Of a stretch of 64,000 nucleotides of DNA, positions 1 through 9,586 are shown piece by piece. This DNA comes from a virus. Position 1 is the stretch's first letter; the number at the start of each line of letters is the position of its first letter. The stretch is from positions 54,249-118,248 of the IMG/VR virus record IMGVR_UViG_3300025141_013870. One strand, written 5' to 3'. Below the pieces are notes generated by a model. The model ran no database searches. It was given only the letters and a program-made list of their open reading frames with translations, and had not been told where the DNA came from. Position numbers and translations under genes: made by a program.

Positions 1-345
1 GTTGGATTTAAAACTTTATCAAAAAGATTTCCAGATTTTTCAAAAAGAACGCCACTCATGATACAGGACATAGTAGATTTGTGCGATGACATGATCAAAG
101 AGGGCGTAAAGCTAAAAGCCATCACTAACATATCAGAGTCAAAAGATCTAATTAAGAGAAATTGGAAATTGATCTATCTAGATACAATAAGCTTATCATC
201 AGATCAAATTTCTAAAATAAACTATTTGATTGATAATTTATGTGTCTCTAGAGATAAAGTTACTATGATGAGAATTTTCATAAGAGAAGGAATTCAAACA
301 TTCAATGTGGATAGATTTTTTCTATCTTTAAATCATATTAGGTAG
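1..345 (+). CDS. Unknown protein, 5'-truncated by the window edge
   Basis: The reading frame is open from base 1 to the stop at 343-345, giving at least 114 residues. An internal ATG at 58 has no ribosome binding site in front of it, so the true start probably lies upstream of the window. The visible part is charged, with no motif or membrane segment I recognise. It ends 3 bases before the DnaB-like helicase gene, so it is probably in the same replication operon. A helicase loader or partner is possible from position alone, but the sequence does not show it. Confidence 0.6.
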   Translation, partial: VGFKTLSKRFPDFSKRTPLMIQDIVDLCDDMIKEGVKLKAITNISESKDLIKRNWKLIYLDTISLSSDQISKINYLIDNLCVSRDKVTMMRIFIREGIQTFNVDRFFLSLNHIR

Positions 346-348
346 GGT

Positions 349-1737
349 ATGAGCGAGACAACATCACATTTCAGTAGATATGGAAAGTCCTTTCAGGAAA
401 AGATTTTCCAAGCATTTATCACAGATCAAAACTGGGCAGCACAAATGACAGAGGTGATGGACTCTTCATTTTTTGAACAGAAATATTTACAATATTTATC
501 TAAAAAATATTTTGATTATTACTGTAAATACAAGTCATTTCCAACTCTTCCGCTATTGATAACAATAATAAGAGATGACCTTAGAGAGGGAAGTGACATT
601 ATCTTAAGAGATCAAATTATTGAGTTTCTTCATAGAATTAAGGTAAATCCTGATGTGGGAGATCTTGAATTTGTTAAAGAGAAGTCACTTGATTTTTGTA
701 AAAAACAAGCTCTTAAAAATGCCCTTGAGGTATCTGTTGATTTGATAGCAACAGAGAAATATGAGTCAGTCATAGAAGTTATGAAAGATGCCATATGCAA
801 AGGGATGCCTTCATCTATTGGTCATAACTTTTTTGAGGATTATGAATCACGATTTACGAGATTTAGTCGTGTCACTTGCCCAACTGGGATACCAGAAATA
901 GATAAAAAAGATATATTAAATGGCGGTCTCGGAAGAGGCGAGATAGGTGTCATAACTGCTCCCACAGGTGTCGGGAAATCTCATTTTTTGGTTCATGTTG
1001 GATCTGAGGCACTAAGAGTTGGTAAAAATGTCATACATTATACGTTTGAACTATCAGAGAGAGCTGCAGGATTAAGATATGATAGTAATCTTTGCGACAT
1101 ACCCAGCAATGAAGTGATAGATAGAAAGGATGAGGTCTTAAAAAAGTATGATGATTCAGATTTTGGAAGGCTTATTATCAAGGAGTACCCTACTGGATCT
1201 GCTACAGTTACAACTATTAGAAATCACATTGAAAAACTTTTACTCAAGTCTTTTGTTCCCAGCTTGATAATTATTGATTATGCAGATATCATGCGATCAT
1301 CAAGAAAATATGACTCTCTTCGTCACGAGCTAAAGTTAATTTATGAGGAATTGAGGAATCTCTCTATGGATATGAATATACCAATCTGGACAGCAAGTCA
1401 GGCGAATAGAGATGCAGCAAATGCGTCAGTTGTCGGATTAGAAAATATGGCAGAGGCGTACGGGAAAGCAATGGTGGCAGATGTAGTTTTATCGTTATCT
1501 AGAAAACCTATGGAAAAAGCATCTGGCTGCGGAAGGTTGTTTGTTGCCAAGAATAGAGCAGGAAGAGATGGAATACTTTTTCCTATTCACCTAGATACAG
1601 CAAGGTCAAAAATCTATGTTGTAGAAAATGGTGATGAGATGTCATTAAGCGATGTTGTCAAAACTGACGCTAATGCCATGAAAAATCTTTTAAAGCAGAA
1701 GTGGAAAGAAGTTAACGGTGACAGCCGCACGCAGTAA
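349..1737 (+). CDS. Replicative DNA helicase, DnaB-like (RecA fold)
   Basis: This should be the hexameric helicase that unwinds DNA at the phage fork. The 462-residue protein has an all-helical N-terminal part (about 1-160), then a RecA-type motor. The Walker A motif APTGVGKS sits near residues 204-211, the Walker B strand IIIDYAD near 307-313, and TASQANRD near 347-354 fits the DnaB H3/sensor region. The length matches the DnaB family (450-470). It lies between an unknown gene and the ribonucleotide reductase, a normal phage replication setting. It is divergent in the N-terminal domain, so it could be closer to T4 gp41-type than to bacterial DnaB. No primase is visible in this window. Confidence 0.9.
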   Translation: MSETTSHFSRYGKSFQEKIFQAFITDQNWAAQMTEVMDSSFFEQKYLQYLSKKYFDYYCKYKSFPTLPLLITIIRDDLREGSDIILRDQIIEFLHRIKVNPDVGDLEFVKEKSLDFCKKQALKNALEVSVDLIATEKYESVIEVMKDAICKGMPSSIGHNFFEDYESRFTRFSRVTCPTGIPEIDKKDILNGGLGRGEIGVITAPTGVGKSHFLVHVGSEALRVGKNVIHYTFELSERAAGLRYDSNLCDIPSNEVIDRKDEVLKKYDDSDFGRLIIKEYPTGSATVTTIRNHIEKLLLKSFVPSLIIIDYADIMRSSRKYDSLRHELKLIYEELRNLSMDMNIPIWTASQANRDAANASVVGLENMAEAYGKAMVADVVLSLSRKPMEKASGCGRLFVAKNRAGRDGILFPIHLDTARSKIYVVENGDEMSLSDVVKTDANAMKNLLKQKWKEVNGDSRTQ

Positions 1738-1758
1738 AAATTATTATCGGAGAATTTT

Positions 1759-4218
1759 ATGAAAGTGTCTTTTAATAAAGCTCTGTCAGAAAGTATTGAA
1801 TATTTTGGTGGTGATGAACTTGCTGCTAATATTTTTGTAACAAAATACGCACTTTGTGATGAAGCTGGAAATTTTTATGAAAAGACGCCTGATGATATGC
1901 ATAAAAGACTTGCATCTGAGTTTCATAGAATTGAAAAAAATTATCCCAATCCGATGACAGAGGATGAAATATATCATCTTTTTAAAGATTTTAAATATGT
2001 TATTCCACAAGGAAGCCCGATGGCTGGAATTGGAAATAACTTTAGAATTCAGTCTTTGTCAAATTGTTTCGTCATAGAGTCTCCACATGACTCATATGGT
2101 GGAATTCTTAAGTCAGATCAAGAGCTAGTACAAATAGCAAAAAGAAGAGGAGGAGTAGGCTTTGACATTTCGACAATACGACCAAAAGGGTGCACGACAT
2201 CAAATGCTGCCAGAACTACTGACGGCATCGAAGTATTTATGGATAGATTTTCAAATTCGTGCAGAGAAGTGGCTCAGGGTGGACGCCGCGGAGCCCTTAT
2301 GCTTACTATCTCTATTCATCATCCTCAAGTTAGAGATTTTATAAGAATTAAAAGAGATCTTTCTCGAGTGACAGGTGCCAACATATCAGTAAGACTAACA
2401 GATGAATTTATGAATGCTGTAGAAAATAAATCTGAAGTTGAGCTAAGATTTCCAGTTGATAGTGAATTTCCTGAAATGTCAGAGTCTGTAGACGCATCCG
2501 AGCTTTGGGATGAGATAATAGAGTCAGCACATGAATCTGCTGAACCAGGAATTCTTTTTTGGGACACGGCGAAAAGATTAACACCTTCCGACATCTATGA
2601 AAAAGAAGGGTTTGGGTCAACATCTACAAATCCTTGCGGCGAGATAATTTTAAGCCCTGGAGATTCGTGTCGACTGATGCTAATAAATCTACTTTCATTT
2701 GTTGTCAATCCATTTAAAGATGATGCATTTTTTAATTTTAACAAGCTATCAGATATCACCACAAAGGCGCAGAGGCTCATGGATGATATGGTCGATCTTG
2801 AAATAGAACAGGTTGATAAGATACTTGAAAAAATATTTGCTGATCCCGAACCTGAAAAAGTAAAAAAGATAGAAAAAGATCTATGGAAAAACATCAAAGA
2901 GCAGGCAATTAGAGGCAGAAGAACAGGATTGGGAATAACAGCTGTAGGTGATACACTCGCAGCGCTTAATGTAAGATATGGTTCAGATGAGTCAATTGAT
3001 ATAATTGAAAACATATACAAGACTCTTTGTGTCAATGCATATAGATCATCATGTGTGATGGCAAAAGAGAGAGGGGCATTTCCAGTTCATGATTTTGCAA
3101 AAGAGACATATCATCCATTTTTAAGAAGAGTGTGGGAAGAAGATCCAGAACTCTTACAAATGAATGAAAAGTGGGGAAGAAGAAATATATCTCTTACAAC
3201 TACCGCACCTGCAGGATCTGTGTCTACATTAACGCAAACAACATCCGGAATAGAGCCTGCCTATCTTCTTAAGTACACTAGAAGGAAGAAGATAAACCAA
3301 TCTGATGAATCTGCATCTGTTGATTTTGTCGATGCTGTGGGAGATTCATGGCAAGAATATGATGTTTATCATCACGGATTCAAAAAGTGGATGGACATAA
3401 CAGGAAAAACATCAGTTAAAAAATCACCATATTGGAAATCTACATCAAATGATATTGACTGGGTCTCTAAAATAAAAGTTCAAGCTGCAGCACAGAAATG
3501 GGTATGCCATGCAATATCAAATACAACAAATGTTCCAGCAGACATAGACGTTGACACTGTTAAAAAAATCTATATTGATGGATGGAAGCTAGGTTGCAAA
3601 GGCGTAACAGTATATAGAGAAGGATGTAGATCGGGCGTTCTTGTTCCTACGGTTAGAGAAGATAAAAGTTTTGAATCTCATGATGCTCCATCTAGACCCG
3701 ATGAGCTAGATTGTTCTATTCACCACGCGACAATTAAAGACGAGGCATGGACAATTCTTGTAGGATTACTAGATGGAAGGCCATATGAGGTAATGGGAGG
3801 TCTCCAGAAGTATATTGAAATTCCGCGCAAGTACAAAGATGGAACAATTATCAAGCATCACTATAAGACAAAAAATTCTAGATATGATCTTCGTATTGGA
3901 AAAAACGGAGATGAAATTTTGATAAAGGATATTGTTTCAGTTTTTGATAATCCTAATCATGCTGGGTATACTAGGACGATATCCCTTGCACTTCGTCATG
4001 GAGCAAACATACATTATGTTGTTGAACAGCTGCAAAAAGACAGAGAGATGGACATGTTCTCATTCTCAAAGGTTATTGCTAGAGTTCTTAAGAATTACAT
4101 CAAGGATGGAACAGTACCAGGAAAGACGACATGTCAAAATTGTGGCGCTGAAGATACGCTGAGATATCAAGAAGGGTGTGTCATGTGCACAGCATGCGGA
4201 TCATCCAAGTGTGGATAA
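1759..4218 (+). CDS. nrdJ: Class II ribonucleotide reductase, adenosylcobalamin-dependent
   Basis: Reduces ribonucleotides to deoxyribonucleotides with a B12 radical, supplying dNTPs for phage replication independently of oxygen. The 819 residues carry the three active-site cysteines in order: SNCFVI (C103), the thiyl-radical loop NPCGE (N291, C293, E295) and DSCRLM (C304). A TSCPD-type region follows at about 640-790, and the C-terminal tail has a zinc-ribbon-like set of cysteines (CQNC ... CVMC ... C ... C) that would shuttle reducing equivalents. No ATP cone is evident at the N terminus, so overall allosteric control may be missing. The start is set by GGAG about 8 bases upstream of the ATG. 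Dependence on B12 means the host must make or import cobalamin. Confidence 0.93.
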   Translation: MKVSFNKALSESIEYFGGDELAANIFVTKYALCDEAGNFYEKTPDDMHKRLASEFHRIEKNYPNPMTEDEIYHLFKDFKYVIPQGSPMAGIGNNFRIQSLSNCFVIESPHDSYGGILKSDQELVQIAKRRGGVGFDISTIRPKGCTTSNAARTTDGIEVFMDRFSNSCREVAQGGRRGALMLTISIHHPQVRDFIRIKRDLSRVTGANISVRLTDEFMNAVENKSEVELRFPVDSEFPEMSESVDASELWDEIIESAHESAEPGILFWDTAKRLTPSDIYEKEGFGSTSTNPCGEIILSPGDSCRLMLINLLSFVVNPFKDDAFFNFNKLSDITTKAQRLMDDMVDLEIEQVDKILEKIFADPEPEKVKKIEKDLWKNIKEQAIRGRRTGLGITAVGDTLAALNVRYGSDESIDIIENIYKTLCVNAYRSSCVMAKERGAFPVHDFAKETYHPFLRRVWEEDPELLQMNEKWGRRNISLTTTAPAGSVSTLTQTTSGIEPAYLLKYTRRKKINQSDESASVDFVDAVGDSWQEYDVYHHGFKKWMDITGKTSVKKSPYWKSTSNDIDWVSKIKVQAAAQKWVCHAISNTTNVPADIDVDTVKKIYIDGWKLGCKGVTVYREGCRSGVLVPTVREDKSFESHDAPSRPDELDCSIHHATIKDEAWTILVGLLDGRPYEVMGGLQKYIEIPRKYKDGTIIKHHYKTKNSRYDLRIGKNGDEILIKDIVSVFDNPNHAGYTRTISLALRHGANIHYVVEQLQKDREMDMFSFSKVIARVLKNYIKDGTVPGKTTCQNCGAEDTLRYQEGCVMCTACGSSKCG

Positions 4219-4257
4219 ATTTTCAAAAAATAATACATAGTGCTAGGGGGAAAATTT

Positions 4258-4644
4258 ATGTCGTATTCAGATAAGGTATTAGATCATTTTAGCAACCCCC
4301 GTAATGTCGGAGCGATGGATAAAGATGATATCAATGTAGGCACAGGTATGGTCGGTGCTCCAGCGTGCGGCGATGTGATGAAGCTTCAGCTCAAGATCAA
4401 TGACAGCGGCATCATCGAGGATGCCAAGTTCAAGACATTCGGCTGCGGTTCTGCTGTTGCATCAAGCTCTTTAATAACAACATGGGTAAAAGGATTGAAT
4501 ATAGCAGAGGCTGAGAAGATAAAAAATTCATCAATTGCAGAGGAGCTTTGCTTGCCGCCTGTGAAGATTCACTGTTCAGTTCTTGCTGAAGATGCTATAA
4601 AGGCTGCGATTAAAGATTACCGGATCAAGAATGACAAGAAGTGA
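4258..4644 (+). CDS. iscU: Fe-S cluster scaffold protein, IscU-like
   Basis: Scaffold on which [2Fe-2S] clusters are built and passed to carriers. All ligands are present in the 128-residue product: C37 and D39 (PACGD), C63 (FGCGS) and C106 (KIHCS). The LPPVK motif (99-103), the known docking site for the HscA chaperone in IscU proteins, is intact. A GTG at 4240 is in frame, but AGGGGG at 4245-4250 sits 7 bases before the ATG at 4258, and the protein then begins exactly like bacterial IscU. The first 250 bases are richer in GC and in host-like codons than the neighbours, suggesting recent transfer. No cysteine desulfurase (IscS) is in the window, so sulfur must come from the host enzyme. Confidence 0.93.
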   Translation: MSYSDKVLDHFSNPRNVGAMDKDDINVGTGMVGAPACGDVMKLQLKINDSGIIEDAKFKTFGCGSAVASSSLITTWVKGLNIAEAEKIKNSSIAEELCLPPVKIHCSVLAEDAIKAAIKDYRIKNDKK

Positions 4645-4897
4645 TATACAAAAGCTCATTGATGAAGAAATCAACTCTGCCTTATCAATGCACGGAGGCC
4701 ATGTTTCAATTCATGAATTTGACGAAGAGAGCAAATCTTTGAAATTAAAAATGGGCGGTGGGTGTCATGGATGCTCATCATCAAGAATGACTATGAAAGT
4801 GGGAGTTGAAAATCTTCTCAGGGAGGTGTTTCCTGATATTGGAGAAATTGAGGATGTCACTGATCATTCAACAGGTGAAAATCCATACTATGACTAA
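4631..4897 (+). CDS. NifU C-terminal domain/NfuA-like Fe-S carrier
   Basis: An 88-residue stand-alone Nfu domain. The signature GGGCHGCSSS holds the two cysteines (C45, C48) that bridge a [4Fe-4S] cluster in Nfu proteins. It overlaps the end of the IscU gene by 14 bases, which implies coupled translation, and ends 9 bases before the A-type carrier gene. It lacks the degenerate A-type domain found in E. coli NfuA, so it resembles the stand-alone Nfu of other bacteria. Its expected job is to pass clusters to client enzymes such as aconitase; this is inferred from family and context. Confidence 0.88.
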   Translation: MTRSDIQKLIDEEINSALSMHGGHVSIHEFDEESKSLKLKMGGGCHGCSSSRMTMKVGVENLLREVFPDIGEIEDVTDHSTGENPYYD

Positions 4898-4906
4898 GGA
4901 ACAAAT

Positions 4907-5233
4907 ATGGCAATAACAGTTACAGAGAAAGCAAGAATCAAAATAAAATCTCTGCTTAATCAGCGTCAAACTCCTGATCATTTTCTAAGGATAGGGTTAA
5001 GAGGAGGTGGCTGCTCTGGGTTTATGTATAAATATGAATTCATCGACAAGACAGATGAGAAAGATAAGATATTTGAATTTGATGACATTAAAATTTGCAT
5101 CGATATAAAATCCTATTTATTTCTTAATGGAATAGAGATAGATTATCAAGAAGACTTACTAAAGTCAGGCCTTGTGTTTAATGCTCCGGGAGCATCGCGA
5201 ACGTGTGGCTGTGGTGAGTCAGTAACATTTTGA
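4907..5233 (+). CDS. A-type Fe-S carrier, IscA/ErpA-like
   Basis: 108 residues, normal for HesB/IscA/ErpA. The three invariant cysteines are present: C36 in GGGCSG, and C100 and C102 in the C-terminal TCGCGES. It completes a scaffold, Nfu and A-type carrier trio. The start is supported by an AGGA-type ribosome site just upstream (AAGGAAC). A-type proteins hand clusters to apoenzymes and are known in a few phages. I cannot separate IscA, ErpA and SufA by sequence alone. Confidence 0.9.
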   Translation: MAITVTEKARIKIKSLLNQRQTPDHFLRIGLRGGGCSGFMYKYEFIDKTDEKDKIFEFDDIKICIDIKSYLFLNGIEIDYQEDLLKSGLVFNAPGASRTCGCGESVTF

Positions 5234-5240
5234 GGTATTG

Positions 5241-5843
5241 ATGAAGTGGATTACAAAAGTATCTCCATTAATTAAGGAAATTGAATTAAGAAAAAATCCA
5301 GTAGTCATACGTGTTAATAAGTTTGATGAAAAATCATCAAAAGAATTTGATAATCAAGTTGCTTTAGCGCATAATACTGGGCAAAAGGTTATTCCTATTG
5401 TCATTGACTCTTACGGCGGACAGGTTTATAGCTTGATGTCAATGATAAGTGCCATTAATCATTGTGAGATTCCAGTTGCTACAATAGTAGAAGGGAAGGC
5501 AATGTCATGTGGAGCTATACTTTTTTCATGCGGTGAGCAAGGCTTAAGGTTTATGGATCCTGATGCGACAGTCATGATTCATGATGTTTCATCTATGGAG
5601 TATGGAAAAGTTGAAGAGATAAAAGCGTCAGCTGAAGAAACAGAGAGGCTTAATCAAAAAGTCTATACAATTATGGCTAGAAACTGTGGAAAAAAAGACG
5701 ATTATTTTTTAAAGCTCGTTCATAAAAAAGGACACGCAGATTGGTTTTTAGATTCAACAGCTTGCAAAAAACACGGACTGGCTAATCAGATTCGTGTACC
5801 AAAGTTTAATATCAGCATTTCTGTTGATATAGATTTCGAATAA
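5241..5843 (+). CDS. ClpP-like serine peptidase
   Basis: About 200 residues with the ClpP/crotonase fold. The catalytic triad is readable: S89 in GKAMSCGA (bacterial ClpP has GxAxSMGA), H114 in VMIHD, and D167 in HADWFL, which aligns with the RDRFL aspartate of ClpP. The glycine-rich DSYGG at 56-60 matches the oxyanion-hole loop. The ATG at 5241 is preferred over the in-frame TTG at 5238 because GAGG sits 5 bases upstream. No ClpX/ClpA unfoldase is in the window, so it may pair with a host ATPase, act alone, or serve as a prohead-type protease. It lies between the Fe-S genes and the glyoxylate genes with gaps of about 10 bases. Confidence 0.85.
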   Translation: MKWITKVSPLIKEIELRKNPVVIRVNKFDEKSSKEFDNQVALAHNTGQKVIPIVIDSYGGQVYSLMSMISAINHCEIPVATIVEGKAMSCGAILFSCGEQGLRFMDPDATVMIHDVSSMEYGKVEEIKASAEETERLNQKVYTIMARNCGKKDDYFLKLVHKKGHADWFLDSTACKKHGLANQIRVPKFNISISVDIDFE

Positions 5844-5853
5844 GGTAATATAA

Positions 5854-7401
5854 ATGTTATTTCAAGATTTGAATATAGAAAAACAAGATACAGATATTTT
5901 AAGCGACGACGCTGTAAAATTTTTATCTGATCTAACAAGAATGTTTAGACAAAGTCTGATATCACTTCTTCAAAGAAGAAACCTGCGTCAGGCATTTTAT
6001 GATGAGAATCACTTTCCTAATTTTTTATCTGAGACAGTAGCTGTTAGACAGGGTGACTGGTCTGTTTGTGACATTCCAAATAGCATAAAAGATCGTCGAG
6101 TTGAGATAACGGGCCCTCCCGATAGAAAGATGATAATCAACGCTTTAAACTCTGGAGCAAAAGTGTATATGGCGGACTTTGAAGATTCAATGTCACCAAC
6201 ATGGGAAAATGTCGTCGATGGTCATGTAAACTTAATAGATGCAACAAGAAAGACCATAACATACGAACACCCAAAAAAAGGAATGTATGAACTTAATGAC
6301 GACGTAGCAGTGCTCTTTGTAAGGCCAAGGGGTCTTCACTTAAATGAATCTAATTTTATAGTTGACAATAAGCCGATTCCAGCATCATTATTTGATTTTG
6401 GATTATTTTTATTTTACAATGGGAAGCTTCTAGCTGATAAAGATGAAGGACCATATTTTTACATACCAAAATTAGAACACTATCTTGAAGCTAGATGGTG
6501 GAATGAGGTATTCACATGGTCACAAGAGGCTTTGGGCATACCGCATGGATCGATAAAGGCAACAGTTCTAATAGAGACTCTACCGGCAGCATTTCAGATG
6601 GATGAGATACTATATGAGCTAAGAGACCATTCAGCTGGCTTAAACTGCGGAAGGTGGGATTATATCTTTAGCTATATAAAGACATTGAGAAATCATGATA
6701 ACAGAATTCTACCAGATAGAAATACTGTCACGATGAATACACATTTTATGAACTCATATGCAAAATTGTTGGTAAAGACATGCCACAAGCGCGGTGCACA
6801 TGCTATGGGTGGAATGGCTGCACAAATTCCCATAAGAGGAGATCAGGAAAAGAATATTAAGGCATTGAACAAAGTCCGCGGAGATAAGATAAGAGAGGTT
6901 AATCTTGGACACGATGGAACGTGGGTCGCTCATCCAGGACTTGTAAAAATTGCAAAAGATGTATTTGATGAATATATGCCAGATGAAAACAATATTGAAA
7001 AGAAGATAGATTTTGTATGCTCAAGAGAAGACCTTCTTGATACACCCCAGGGTGAGATAACAGAGGAATGTTTAAGAAGCAATATCAATATCGGTATTCA
7101 CTATATAGCAGCGTGGCTATCTGGCCAGGGATGCGTTCCTCTTTATAATCTAATGGAGGATGCAGCAACTGCAGAGATATCTCGGGCTCAAACTTGGCAG
7201 TGGCTAAAACATGACAAGATTAGTATTGATAGATTTGAAGAAATTTTTATTGAAGAAATTAATAAAATAAGACATGAAGTTGGTGATTTAACATTTAAAA
7301 ATTCTAATTATGAAAGCGCTTCACAGCTATTCGAACGCTTATCTGTATCTGATGAGCTTGATAATTTTTTAACCTTAAAGGCCTATGAGCTAATATCCTA
7401 A
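5854..7401 (+). CDS. aceB: Malate synthase (glyoxylate shunt)
   Basis: Condenses glyoxylate with acetyl-CoA to malate. The 515 residues match the full length of malate synthase A (E. coli 533). Visible signatures are [11 protein letters not shown], the LFVRPRG arginine region, the magnesium-binding stretch [15 protein letters not shown] followed by LNCGRWDY (E and D ligands), and the catalytic-base region [11 protein letters not shown] near residues 430-440. Nothing looks truncated. It is followed 11 bases later by isocitrate lyase, the same order as the bacterial aceBA operon. Codon use (many AGA codons) is like that of the surrounding phage genes, so the transfer is not very recent. Confidence 0.97.
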   Translation: MLFQDLNIEKQDTDILSDDAVKFLSDLTRMFRQSLISLLQRRNLRQAFYDENHFPNFLSETVAVRQGDWSVCDIPNSIKDRRVEITGPPDRKMIINALNSGAKVYMADFEDSMSPTWENVVDGHVNLIDATRKTITYEHPKKGMYELNDDVAVLFVRPRGLHLNESNFIVDNKPIPASLFDFGLFLFYNGKLLADKDEGPYFYIPKLEHYLEARWWNEVFTWSQEALGIPHGSIKATVLIETLPAAFQMDEILYELRDHSAGLNCGRWDYIFSYIKTLRNHDNRILPDRNTVTMNTHFMNSYAKLLVKTCHKRGAHAMGGMAAQIPIRGDQEKNIKALNKVRGDKIREVNLGHDGTWVAHPGLVKIAKDVFDEYMPDENNIEKKIDFVCSREDLLDTPQGEITEECLRSNINIGIHYIAAWLSGQGCVPLYNLMEDAATAEISRAQTWQWLKHDKISIDRFEEIFIEEINKIRHEVGDLTFKNSNYESASQLFERLSVSDELDNFLTLKAYELIS

Positions 7402-7412
7402 GGATCGTCTAT

Positions 7413-8651
7413 ATGACAACAGTCAAAAGAGATTTACCCCCCATTAAGAGAACCTGGAACCAGGAAGATGTCAACAACCTCAGGGGTAATGTTAAAATTG
7501 AATATTCACTAGCCAGGTCAGGAGCTAACAAGCTATGGAATCTACTTCTAGAAGATGATCCCGTTACTGCGCTAGGAGCGTTAACTGGAAACCAGGCAAT
7601 TCAACAAGTCAGAGGCGGCTTAAAGTCAATATATCTTAGCGGATGGCAGGTAGCAGCTGATGCAAATCTTTCTGGTAACATGTATCCAGATCAAAGCCTA
7701 TATCCGGCAAATAGCGTGCCATCAGTCGTGAAGAGAATAAATCAAGCTCTGCAAAGAACAGATCAGGTTGAGAGCGTTGAAGGGAATATAACTAGAGACT
7801 GGATGGTTCCCATAGTTGCAGATGCTGAAGCTGGATTCGGAGGGCCTCTAAACGCGCATGAGCTTATGAAAGGAATGATCGAAGCCGGCGCAGCAGGTGT
7901 ACACTTTGAGGATCAATTATCTTCAGAAAAGAAATGTGGGCACCTGGGCGGAAAGGTTCTAGTTCCAACATCACAGTTTGTAACAACGTTAAAGGCTGCT
8001 CGTCTAGCTGCTGATGTTATGGACGTACCGACCGTTTTAATTGCAAGAACAGATGCAAATAGCGCAAGATTAATGACATCTGACATAGATCCATATGATC
8101 ACCAGTTTATGACAGGAGAAAGAACGCAGGAAGGATTTTATCGAATCACAGGCGGAATCAATCAGGCAATATCCAGAGGGCTGGCATACGCACCATACGC
8201 AGACTTGCTTTGGTGTGAGACATCTACTCCTGATCTTCACGAAGCTAAACTGTTTGCAGATGCAATTCATGAGAAATTTCCAGGAAAGATTCTAGCATAC
8301 AATTGTTCACCATCGTTTAATTGGAAGAAAAATCTTGATGATGAGACAATAGAGATATTTCAAAGAGAGCTAAACGGTATGGGATATAAGTTTCAATTTG
8401 TAACTCTTGCTGGATTCCACTCACTTAACTACTCAATGTTTGATTTGGCTGATAGATATCGAGATGGCGGAATGACAGCGTACGTTCAGCTTCAGGAGAG
8501 AGAATTTTCAGCAGAGGAAAGAGGATACACGGCGACAAAGCACCAGAGAGAGGTAGGGACTGGATATTTTGATGCAGTTAAGAATGCTCTGTCTGGGGGA
8601 GACTCTTCAACTCTTGCTATGACTGAATCTACAGAGTCTGATCAGTTTTAA
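7413..8651 (+). CDS. aceA: Isocitrate lyase (glyoxylate shunt)
   Basis: Splits isocitrate into succinate and glyoxylate, bypassing the two CO2-releasing steps of the TCA cycle. The family signature KKCGHLGG, holding the catalytic cysteine, is present near residues 172-179. IARTDANS and the active-site segment [12 protein letters not shown] are also intact. 412 residues is close to the E. coli enzyme (434). The start is set by AAGGA about 8 bases upstream, overlapping the end of aceB. With malate synthase directly upstream the complete shunt is encoded. No aceK or IclR-type regulator accompanies it. Confidence 0.97.
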   Translation: MTTVKRDLPPIKRTWNQEDVNNLRGNVKIEYSLARSGANKLWNLLLEDDPVTALGALTGNQAIQQVRGGLKSIYLSGWQVAADANLSGNMYPDQSLYPANSVPSVVKRINQALQRTDQVESVEGNITRDWMVPIVADAEAGFGGPLNAHELMKGMIEAGAAGVHFEDQLSSEKKCGHLGGKVLVPTSQFVTTLKAARLAADVMDVPTVLIARTDANSARLMTSDIDPYDHQFMTGERTQEGFYRITGGINQAISRGLAYAPYADLLWCETSTPDLHEAKLFADAIHEKFPGKILAYNCSPSFNWKKNLDDETIEIFQRELNGMGYKFQFVTLAGFHSLNYSMFDLADRYRDGGMTAYVQLQEREFSAEERGYTATKHQREVGTGYFDAVKNALSGGDSSTLAMTESTESDQF

Positions 8652-8653
8652 TT

Positions 8654-9586
8654 ATGGATAAGGACTTTTACAACAAGTCGAGCTCAGACAGCCTTGGGTG
8701 GAAACCTGAGTGGTTCGGGTGTAAATATTTCGATGAGGATCTTGTTAAAGCTGTAAGAAAGTGGCAGCGGGAGAACGGATTAACAGGCGACGGTCTTGTT
8801 GGTCCGATGACATATAGAAGAATATGGACAGAGAGAGAATCTCAAATTGATGAATTTAGACCCTATATCTATAGCCCCAAAGACAGTGCTTTCATAGTTC
8901 ATAATGGAAAATTTATTCCTATAGACTGGGGAAAGGTGATTCTATGGTCTGATACGGGTGGTCTCAAAGCTGCACCAGGAGCCTACTATAGCTATGGGGG
9001 ATCAGAAGATAGAAATCCAACAATGTTTGTAAACCACTGGGATGTCTGTCTATCAGCTGAGAGCTGTGCGAAGGTTCTTGCTAGAAGGGGCGTCTCAGTT
9101 CATTTCTGCATAGACAATGATGGAACGATCTATCAACTTCTTGATACACAGCATGCAGCGTGGCATGCTGGAAATTCAAAGGTAAACAGAGCTAGTGTAG
9201 GTGTGGAAATCTCAAATGCATATTACACAAAATATCAGGACTGGTATGAGAGACACGGGTTTGGAGAGCGACCACTATGGACAGACGCAGAGGTCCACGG
9301 AAAGACGCAGAAACCATTTTTAGGATTCTATGACGTTCAAATAGAGGCAGCTAAAGCTCTATGGAGAGCTATTCATGACGGGCTAGGCATTCCGCTAGAG
9401 TGCCCAGTAGATTCTTCTGGAGATATGGTTACAACAACAGTGAGCGAAGTGGCTTCTGGTAAGTTTAAAGGATTTATTCATCACTTTCATGTAACAAGAG
9501 GAAAGATCGACTGCGCAGGATTCGATCTAAAGAATCCTCTTGATGAAGTTAGAACAAGTAGAAAATATTGTATTGATAAGGAATAG
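8654..9586 (+). CDS. N-acetylmuramoyl-L-alanine amidase (endolysin) with peptidoglycan-binding domain
   Basis: Predicted to cleave the amide bond between muramic acid and the stem peptide at lysis. Residues about 27-58 form a PG_binding_1 domain (LVKAVRKWQRENGLTGDG ... GPMTYR). Residues about 110-300 are an Amidase_2 (PGRP-type) domain: FVNHWD gives the first zinc histidine, and GFIHHFHVTRGKIDCAGFD gives the C-terminal histidine/cysteine-aspartate set. There is no signal peptide, so export would need a holin. It starts 2 bases after isocitrate lyase and abuts glutamine synthetase, so it is embedded in the metabolic operon. No strong ribosome site is visible, which suggests coupled translation. 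Confidence 0.85.
   Translation: MDKDFYNKSSSDSLGWKPEWFGCKYFDEDLVKAVRKWQRENGLTGDGLVGPMTYRRIWTERESQIDEFRPYIYSPKDSAFIVHNGKFIPIDWGKVILWSDTGGLKAAPGAYYSYGGSEDRNPTMFVNHWDVCLSAESCAKVLARRGVSVHFCIDNDGTIYQLLDTQHAAWHAGNSKVNRASVGVEISNAYYTKYQDWYERHGFGERPLWTDAEVHGKTQKPFLGFYDVQIEAAKALWRAIHDGLGIPLECPVDSSGDMVTTTVSEVASGKFKGFIHHFHVTRGKIDCAGFDLKNPLDEVRTSRKYCIDKE

Noticed and set aside
2595-3035. 146-codon minus-strand frame inside the ribonucleotide reductase gene
   Set aside because: It is antisense to conserved active-site coding sequence, with a serine/leucine-rich composition and no motif.
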